Assembly (NCBI RefSeq): GCF_900188035.1
Contig: NZ_FZNN01000011.1
Coordinates: forward strand, 99,436 to 163,435
Source of the DNA: Puniceibacterium sediminis
Lineage (GTDB): Bacteria > Pseudomonadota > Alphaproteobacteria > Rhodobacterales > Rhodobacteraceae
DNA length: 64,000 nucleotides
Reading direction: 5' to 3'
Within the stretch, counting starts at the first letter, position 1. Each line of letters begins with the position of its first letter. Below, one piece after another: positions 58,765 to 64,000 of this stretch. Made by a program: the position numbers and the translations under genes. Below the pieces are notes generated by a model. That model saw only the letters and a list, made by a program, of their open reading frames with translations. It had not been told where the DNA came from and made no database searches.

Positions 58765-60338
58765 CGGCGCGCACCTTCCCCCGTAAGGATCACCAGTTCG
58801 AGCGCCGCGCGACGGGCAGTATCCTCAAGCCCGACGGCGCGCAGCGTGGCCAGAGCGTCGGTCAGATCGTCGGTATTGCCGTCGGCGCCGCTTGCAAACA
58901 GCGCGATGGCGCGCAGGATGACTTCGCCCAGTCGTCCCTCATCCAGCTGGGTCTGCAAGGCCGCGGGAGGAAGCGCCTTGTCAAAGGCTGCGGCGATGGC
59001 CTGATGCTGCGGCTGATCGGGAATCGTGGCGGGGGCGTCACCGCGGGCGATCGCCCCGAGAAAGGCCAGTTCATCGGTCGGGGTGCCAATGGTGGCGACG
59101 GCAGATTCGTATTCGGGCGACAGCAGCGCCGCCTTGCGCGCCAAGTCGAGTGCGCGCCCAGAGAGCGGATAGGTCAACAGCCGCGCGCCGTAGAGGTTGG
59201 CAAAAGGCACAAGCAACCCGGCAGAGCGCATCTGTGGCCAGACCGCCTCCAATGCGCGGCCGATGGACGAAGCGTCGTCACCGGTGATTGCGCTGTCGAA
59301 TTCCTGAAGCGCCTTGACCCGGTCCCAAATCCCGCCCGAAGCGGCGGGCTTGCGGTGGGTGTAGATCCCCAGCATCCGGTTTTCGGAAATGGCCCCGACC
59401 CGCGCCAACCGTTCGGCTGCATCAAGCTGTGCCTTCCATCCGGTGTCACCTGACAGATCCACGGTAGCAAAGGCACGCGGCAGGGGCGCCGTGGCAAGTG
59501 GTTCGCCAATCGCCTGAAACAGGCGGAATTCCAGTGGGCTGGGGCGTGCAGGTGGGTTTATCGGCGTAAAGGATTCGGCCAGATCCGGGTCCAGGAACCG
59601 TGCCAGCAGGTCGGCGTCGCGGTCGCTGATGGTTCCAAGCGCCTCGCCGGTGTCCAAAACGGTGGCCGCGACGATCCAGTCGCCGGTGCGCGCCGTGCAG
59701 AACACCCGGGTTGCCAGATCAGTGGAAAGCGACGGGCTGTCGGCAAGCGTCTCGCAGGGGGTGTTTTCATGCCCGGTCAGCAAGCTGAGGTCGAACCAGA
59801 TCTGGAACAATTCGGGCGTCGTGGCACCCGCCCGTTCGATCAGCGCCTCGGCCGGTTCCACAACGCCCTGCGCCATCAGGCGGCCAAGCCGCGCGGCCAG
59901 AAGCGGCGCGCCGCGACGCGACGAAAGCGGCGCATCAGCCTCGGCTAACAGGAGCGTGTGCAGCAGAGCCGACAGGGCGGGAACGGCAGGGTCAACAGCG
60001 GCGATAAGTTCAATCAGGGTCGGGACATCCGACGTTTTCCACAGGCTGAGCGGCAGGCCGGTCACCTGCATCGGCAAGAGCCCGACGGCTTCGGGGTTGG
60101 GGGCACCCAGCGGCTGGACTTCGACCTCGGGGATGGTGATGGACGAGGCGGTGGGGGCTTCGGTCAGAGGAAGCGCCGGAATGGGGCGGGCGGGCATTGC
60201 GATCTGCGGACGGTTAAGCTGCGGCCCAAGCGTCTGGGGCACAGCTGTCTGGGCCTCCAGCCAGTCGATGGCAGAGAGCGGCGTTTGTGCCAGAGCGGGC
60301 GCCGCACAAAGCATCAAGGCTGCCGCGCTAATCCGCAT
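58761..60338 (-). CDS. exported protein of unknown function, 525 aa
   Basis: I do not recognise this protein. It has a signal peptide (MRISAAALMLCAAPALAQ), a proline-rich stretch (about 25-90) and a long helical body with alanine-rich repeats suggestive of a tetratricopeptide or solenoid fold. The start at 60338 is chosen because it opens a normal signal peptide and overlaps the end of the 49-aa ORF by 11 nt; a longer in-frame reading would bury the signal sequence. It is coupled to xerD downstream. Probably periplasmic. Confidence 0.8.
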   Translation of the reverse strand: MRISAAALMLCAAPALAQTPLSAIDWLEAQTAVPQTLGPQLNRPQIAMPARPIPALPLTEAPTASSITIPEVEVQPLGAPNPEAVGLLPMQVTGLPLSLWKTSDVPTLIELIAAVDPAVPALSALLHTLLLAEADAPLSSRRGAPLLAARLGRLMAQGVVEPAEALIERAGATTPELFQIWFDLSLLTGHENTPCETLADSPSLSTDLATRVFCTARTGDWIVAATVLDTGEALGTISDRDADLLARFLDPDLAESFTPINPPARPSPLEFRLFQAIGEPLATAPLPRAFATVDLSGDTGWKAQLDAAERLARVGAISENRMLGIYTHRKPAASGGIWDRVKALQEFDSAITGDDASSIGRALEAVWPQMRSAGLLVPFANLYGARLLTYPLSGRALDLARKAALLSPEYESAVATIGTPTDELAFLGAIARGDAPATIPDQPQHQAIAAAFDKALPPAALQTQLDEGRLGEVILRAIALFASGADGNTDDLTDALATLRAVGLEDTARRAALELVILTGEGARR

Positions 60339-60477
60339 CCAAGGTGACCGGCTGGCGGATTTCGCTTTGAGGTGGTGAAAAATCAGCCCCAAAGAACGGA
60401 CCAATGTAGGCATATGCCGCAAGTGCGATCGTGCCCATGACAAGCAGATAGAATAACCATTTGAAAAGTCGGCCCAT
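60328..60477 (-). CDS. 49-aa single-pass membrane protein
   Basis: A short ORF encodes MGRLFKWLFYLLVMGTIALA followed by a polar, proline-containing tail. One hydrophobic helix spans about residues 5-25. An AGGAG lies 12 nt before the ATG. The stop codon lies inside the start of the exported 525-aa protein gene, so translation is coupled. It is divergent from aroK. I do not recognise the family, but the operon layout argues that it is translated. Confidence 0.65.
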   Translation of the reverse strand: MGRLFKWLFYLLVMGTIALAAYAYIGPFFGADFSPPQSEIRQPVTLDAD

Positions 60478-60596
60478 GTTCTTAATGATCTCCTGCCTCG
60501 TGTTTTTTCCAACTTATACCTAGCCTTTTGGACAAGATCACGTCATTCACGCAGCTGATGTTAAAATTGGCGGCTGAAAGCCGAAGAACAAGGGCA

Positions 60597-61142
60597 ATGC
60601 GGGCACAGCTGAAGAAAACGGTTGTTCTGGTGGGCATGATGGGCGCGGGCAAGACGGCCGTGGGCAAGGCGCTGGCAGCTATGCTGGAAGTCCCTTTCCG
60701 CGATTCGGATGCCGCCATCGAGGAAGCTGCGAATCGGAGCATCGCCGAAATATTCGAGCGGGACGGTGAGCCGTTCTTTCGTGCCAGGGAAAGCCAGGTG
60801 ATCGACCGGCTGCTGGATGAACGGCCTTCGGTTCTGTCGACCGGGGGCGGCGCGTTCATGAGCGAAGCGAACCGGCGGCTGATCTCGTCCAAGGGGGTAT
60901 CGGTCTGGCTGAATGCAGACATGCCGGTGCTTTGGAACCGTGTCCGGCACAAGGACAGTCGGCCGCTGCTGCGCACCGCTAATCCCAAAGCCACGCTGCA
61001 GGCGCTGTATGACGCCCGCGTGCCGATCTATGCCCTTGCGGATGTGAACGTGCATGCAAAGCCGCGCTATTCCGTTGATGACACGGCCCGCGAGGTGTTG
61101 ACGGCACTGCTGACACGGCCGGATGTTCTGGAGGAAGTCTGA
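60597..61142 (+). CDS. aroK: shikimate kinase
   Basis: AroK phosphorylates shikimate in aromatic amino acid synthesis. The 181-residue protein has the P-loop GMMGAGKTAVGK, the shikimate-binding DSDAAIEE and TGGGAF motifs and the LID arginine region RPLLRT. The ATG at 60597 has AAGGG upstream; ATG and TTG codons further upstream (60558, 60528) would add residues before the P-loop without family support. Its stop overlaps the aroB start by one base. Confidence 0.95.
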   Translation: MRAQLKKTVVLVGMMGAGKTAVGKALAAMLEVPFRDSDAAIEEAANRSIAEIFERDGEPFFRARESQVIDRLLDERPSVLSTGGGAFMSEANRRLISSKGVSVWLNADMPVLWNRVRHKDSRPLLRTANPKATLQALYDARVPIYALADVNVHAKPRYSVDDTAREVLTALLTRPDVLEEV

Positions 61143-62254
61143 TGATAGAAACCGTGCACGTTCCTCTGGGAAATCGGGCCTATGATGTGCGCATCGGCGA
61201 CGGTCTGCTGGCACGCGCAGGGGCCGAAATCGCGCCACTGCTGAGCCGCAGCAGGGTGGGCATTGTCACGGATGCCAATGTAGCCGCAGCACATCTGGCA
61301 ACGGTTCAGGCCGCGCTGACGGCAGAAGGCATCGCATCCGAGGCGCTGATCCTGCCACCGGGGGAAACCACCAAGGGGTGGGAGCAATTTTCGCGCACCG
61401 TAGAGTGGCTGCTGGATCAGAAGGTCGAGCGGCGCGATGTGGTCATCGCGCTTGGTGGCGGTGTAGTCGGCGATCTGGTCGGCTTTGCGGCTGCGGTGCT
61501 GCGCCGGGGCGTGCGGTTCGTGCAGATGCCGACCTCGCTTTTGGCGCAGGTGGACAGTTCTGTCGGCGGTAAAACCGGGATCAATGCGCCACAGGGCAAG
61601 AACCTGATCGGCGCGTTTCATCAGCCGTCGCTTGTGCTGGCGGATATCGGCGCGCTCGGGACCCTGACACCGCGCGATTTCCTCGCGGGCTACGGCGAGG
61701 TGGTGAAATACGGGTTGCTCGGCGATGCGGCGTTCTTTGAGTGGCTTGAAACCAACGGTCCGGCAATGGCGGCGGGCAACATGGCTGCGCGGGCCCATGC
61801 GGTGCGCCGGTCGGTCGAGATGAAAGCCGAAATCGTCGTGCGCGACGAGACCGAGCAGGGCGACCGCGCGCTGCTGAACCTTGGGCATACCTTCTGCCAT
61901 GCGCTTGAGGCAGCGACCGGTTATGGTGATCGGCTGCTACACGGTGAAGGCGTCGCCATCGGTTGTGCATTGGCGTTTGAGCTTTCGGCGCGCCTTGGGC
62001 TGTGTGCGCAGGAAGACCCAAGCCGCGTTTACGCCCATTTGCGCGCCATGGGGATGAAGACCGACCTTGCTGACATTGCGGGCGATCTGCCCGACGCTGA
62101 CGGCCTGCTGGGTCTGATGGCGCAGGACAAGAAAGTGCTCGACGGGCAGATTCGGTTTATCCTGGCACGGGGCATAGGACAGGCCTTCGTGACGGCAGAT
62201 GTCCCGACAGAGGCGGTGCGGACGCTCTTGCAGGACGCGCTGAAAAATCGCTAG
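61142..62254 (+). CDS. aroB: 3-dehydroquinate synthase
   Basis: AroB cyclises DAHP to 3-dehydroquinate using NAD and a metal. The 370-residue protein shows LGGGVVGDLVGFAAAVLRRGVRF split across the nucleotide site, TSLLAQVDSSVGGKTGIN, the metal-binding GYGEVVKYG, the LLNLGHTFCHALE histidine motif and HGEGVAIGCALA. It starts at ATG 61142 overlapping the aroK stop (TGATG), the classic aroKB operon. Confidence 0.97.
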   Translation: MIETVHVPLGNRAYDVRIGDGLLARAGAEIAPLLSRSRVGIVTDANVAAAHLATVQAALTAEGIASEALILPPGETTKGWEQFSRTVEWLLDQKVERRDVVIALGGGVVGDLVGFAAAVLRRGVRFVQMPTSLLAQVDSSVGGKTGINAPQGKNLIGAFHQPSLVLADIGALGTLTPRDFLAGYGEVVKYGLLGDAAFFEWLETNGPAMAAGNMAARAHAVRRSVEMKAEIVVRDETEQGDRALLNLGHTFCHALEAATGYGDRLLHGEGVAIGCALAFELSARLGLCAQEDPSRVYAHLRAMGMKTDLADIAGDLPDADGLLGLMAQDKKVLDGQIRFILARGIGQAFVTADVPTEAVRTLLQDALKNR

Positions 62255-62471
62255 TATTATGGAGCTTATGCAATTCGCCGCAGCATTTTTGCACAAAGCT
62301 CTGGGTCAAGCGCATCTTCTGGGCCAGAAATCGGGTTGAGGCGCTGTTTCGATCTGTCGAACGGTTCTGAGGAGTGGCGCCTGTTGTCGCAGTCCTCTGC
62401 TCTGGCTGGAATCACAACGGCCATTGCGCCACTGGAGACATTTGTCACATGATCAAAGCAGGCTTTCGCAA

Positions 62472-63404
62472 GTGACCACGCCGTTGACACATAGGCCAGC
62501 CAAGGCACCTCTCCGCGGAACCTGGCAGGAATGGGCGGTGGATCGCGCACTGCGCTTGTTCATCAATACGGCGCTGATGTTGCCTTATCGGTGGCGGGTG
62601 CCGCTGATGGGCAAGTTCGCGGCTTATGTCGTGGCGCCGTTGGCGGGCTATCCCGCGCGGATCAGGGCCAACCTTGCCAAGGTGCGACCCGATTTACCCG
62701 AAAGCGAGATCAGGCGGCTATGCCGGGCAGTGCCGGACAACGTCGGGCGCACGCTGATCGAAATTTATTCTGGGGCGGAATTCGCGGCCCACGCGCGCCG
62801 TTCTGTCATCAGTGGTCCGGGACTTGCAGCGCTTGAGGCGGCACGCGAAGCTGGGCGTCCCGTGGTGCTGGTGACCGGGCATTTCGGCAATTACGACGCC
62901 GCGCGGGCAGCGCTGATCGGGCAGGGGCACAACATGGGCGCGCTGTATCGCGCCATGGCGAACCCCTATTTCAACGAACATTATGTGCGCGCCATCACCG
63001 CCATCGGGCAGCCAATGTTCGAGCAGGGCAAGCGTGGCATGATCGAGATGGTCCGGCACCTGAAATCCGGTGGCGTTCTGGGCATTCTGACCGACCTGCA
63101 TGCACCCGGCGGGGCGCGAACGACGTTTTTTGGCGAGGTGGCCAAGACATCAACGGTGACGGCGGACCTGGCTCTGAAATTTGATGCCCTGCTGATCCCG
63201 GTCTATGCCGTGCGCCAGCCAAGCGGTCTGGATTTCGAGATTATCCTGCAAGAGCCGGTGCCCGCGACCGACCCTGAAACCATGACGCAGGCCGTCAATG
63301 ACGGGCTTGAGAATCTGGTGCGCGCGCATATGGAGCAGTGGTTCTGGATCCATCGCCGCTGGAAAACGAAGGCCAGACCCAAGAAGATCACGCAGACGGA
63401 TTAG
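62472..63404 (+). CDS. lysophospholipid/lipid A acyltransferase family protein (LpxL/HtrB-like)
   Basis: This roughly 310-residue protein belongs to the bacterial lipid A acyltransferase group. The catalytic HX4D motif is in VTGHFGNYDAARAA, followed by the GALYRAMANPYF and GVLGILTDLHAPGGARTTFFG blocks and a terminal WFWIHRRWK. An N-terminal hydrophobic segment precedes the domain. The start is uncertain: a GTG at 62472 is preferred, TTG at 62424 is also in frame, and neither has a strong binding site. It follows aroB after 217 bp and ends with a good terminator. Confidence 0.88.
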   Translation: MTTPLTHRPAKAPLRGTWQEWAVDRALRLFINTALMLPYRWRVPLMGKFAAYVVAPLAGYPARIRANLAKVRPDLPESEIRRLCRAVPDNVGRTLIEIYSGAEFAAHARRSVISGPGLAALEAAREAGRPVVLVTGHFGNYDAARAALIGQGHNMGALYRAMANPYFNEHYVRAITAIGQPMFEQGKRGMIEMVRHLKSGGVLGILTDLHAPGGARTTFFGEVAKTSTVTADLALKFDALLIPVYAVRQPSGLDFEIILQEPVPATDPETMTQAVNDGLENLVRAHMEQWFWIHRRWKTKARPKKITQTD

Positions 63405-63429
63405 ATCGGCGTGCCGAATGCCTAATAAA

Positions 63430-63460
63430 ACAAAGGCCCGGCGGTTGTCCGGGCCTTTGT
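63430..63460 (+). terminator. intrinsic terminator after the acyltransferase gene
   Basis: ACAAAGGCCCGG and CCGGGCCTTTGT form a perfect 12-bp stem with a short loop, followed by TTGTATTTT, 26 nt after the stop. Confidence 0.92.
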
Positions 63461-63543
63461 TTGTATTTTGGAACTGGGTTCTGATGTCTTAGAACGGTTA
63501 TATATACCACAGAAATGTAAAGTGTGTGTGTTAGTGACTGATA

Positions 63544-63573
63544 AACATCGGATATTTGTCAATATCCGATGTT
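63544..63573. repeat. perfect 12-bp inverted repeat
   Basis: AACATCGGATAT and ATATCCGATGTT flank a 6-bp spacer TTGTCA. No T-run follows, so an operator-like site is more likely than a terminator. A TTGACA on the minus strand covers the spacer. Confidence 0.75.
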
Positions 63574-63629
63574 GATATCAATGGTTTAGTAAAGTTTCGC
63601 GGCCAAAAACGGCGATCATCGAGAAAAGT

Positions 63630-63761
63630 TTACAAAATCTCGATCCGCAGCTGGGACGACTTCTGAACCATGTTTTCGAGATCCCCGTCAATAGTGCTAA
63701 TCCGCTCTGAACTTGGCAACTGTATGATGCAGGAAAGGGTCATCTGCGGCAGTATTGCCAT
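63630..63761 (-). other. 43-codon reading frame, possible gene remnant or small protein
   Basis: The frame reads from MAILPQMTLSC to QLRIEIL and stays open for 19 codons upstream of the Met. GGGGG lies five bases before the ATG. The residues are not of low complexity and resemble a real C-terminal end, but I do not recognise it. It could be the tail of a gene cut off by the neighbouring mobile element. Confidence 0.25.
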
Positions 63762-63905
63762 GTACGCCCCCGTGTTCAGCCTTGGGCTATCGGACCACCA
63801 ACCACTACACCCGGACTCTCAGCACCGCGCTCGCCGCCCTCGCTTCGCGAGATGAAAGCTCTGCGCGCCGAGCGAATTCTCATCCTGTATCGTTCGGCGT
63901 GGACC

Positions 63906-64000
63906 TGATCTGCCCCCCGGAAACTGGACCGTTTGAAGTTGGAGTTTCCCGCTACGATTTCCTGGCTGGGAAAGGAGCGGAATCACATGAAAGCATCGAA
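63906..64000 (+). mobile_element. left end of an IS3-family-like insertion sequence (partial)
   Basis: TGATCTGCCCCCCGGAAACT at 63906 resembles terminal sequences of IS3-group elements, and 80 bp later AAAGGAG precedes an ATG (63987) opening a frame that reads MKAS before the window ends, the typical start of an IS3-family OrfA. The element continues outside the window, so only the edge can be judged. Confidence 0.5.

Larger units (their letters stand above)
63461..63905. other. AT-richer intergenic region at the window end
   Basis: This 445-bp stretch is visibly AT-richer than the rest of the window. It holds a perfect inverted repeat (63544-63573) and a 43-codon reading frame on the minus strand, but no recognised gene. 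It borders the IS-like end and may be a transferred or scarred region. Confidence 0.5.

Noticed and set aside
62266..62550. 94-codon minus-strand frame overlapping the acyltransferase start
   Set aside because: No ribosome binding site, and half of it is antisense to the acyltransferase N terminus; composition is ordinary noncoding.

Overview
The window is a GC-rich chromosomal segment from an alphaproteobacterium, most likely a marine Rhodobacteraceae (Roseobacter group) species. This rests on gene content and order: radA-cvpA, rpmF-plsX-fabH-ihfA-merR, argS-SPOR-nagZ-scpA-scpB, xerD/aroK/aroB, a long two-domain Dcd, an OlsB acyltransferase, a dimethylglycine-dehydrogenase-like protein and alphaproteobacterial ZapA with an upstream coiled-coil partner. 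I saw no rRNA, CRISPR array, prophage or plasmid backbone. The only mobile DNA I can support is the apparent left end of an IS3-like element at the extreme right.

Layout. 0-6 kb: cvpA, radA, a small membrane protein and alr on the minus strand, then the B12 lower-ligand genes cobT, cobS and a histidine phosphatase on plus. 6-10 kb: a palindrome cluster, dnaB, pyrE and pyrC on minus. 10-16 kb: a MoxR ATPase with its VWA partner, a large acidic OmpA-family protein and a DUF6880-like protein. 16-23 kb: putA and oxyR on minus, and katG divergent from oxyR. 23-28 kb: tkt, the zauP-like/zapA division pair, the overlapping bolA/44-aa ORF/grxD group and xthA.

28.2-31.9 kb is the most unusual part: an AT-rich regulatory stretch with two perfect DnaA boxes, a 420-aa protein built from about 20 copies of a 20-residue unit (60-bp tandem repeats), an unrecognised 359-aa protein and a DMT-type exporter, all in one apparent operon. 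I propose this three-gene cassette as the candidate undescribed system.

32-41 kb: an A-type Fe-S carrier, a dGTPase, a cation/proton antiporter with an RCK-like domain, argS, a SPOR protein, nagZ, scpA and scpB, the last four or five tightly linked. 41-48 kb (minus): an SH3/DUF1236 protein, dcd, tRNA-Pro(GGG), a MerR-like regulator, ihfA, fabH, plsX, rpmF and a DUF177 protein. 48-57 kb: bamE, olsB, an Uup-like ABC-F protein, a nucleotidyltransferase, the dimethylglycine-dehydrogenase-like enzyme and a GAF-HisKA_2 kinase. 56-63.4 kb: a CorC-type CBS protein, xerD, a 525-aa exported protein, a 49-aa membrane protein, aroK, aroB and a lipid A acyltransferase-like protein. The last 600 bp are AT-richer, with a perfect inverted repeat and the IS edge.

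Most genes are housekeeping. Two small overlapping ORFs (44 and 49 aa), a family of intergenic stem-loops and an over-represented 10-bp palindrome (GGAACGWTCC) are extra structure that standard gene calling would miss. All positions and motif counts were read by eye; no database search was run.
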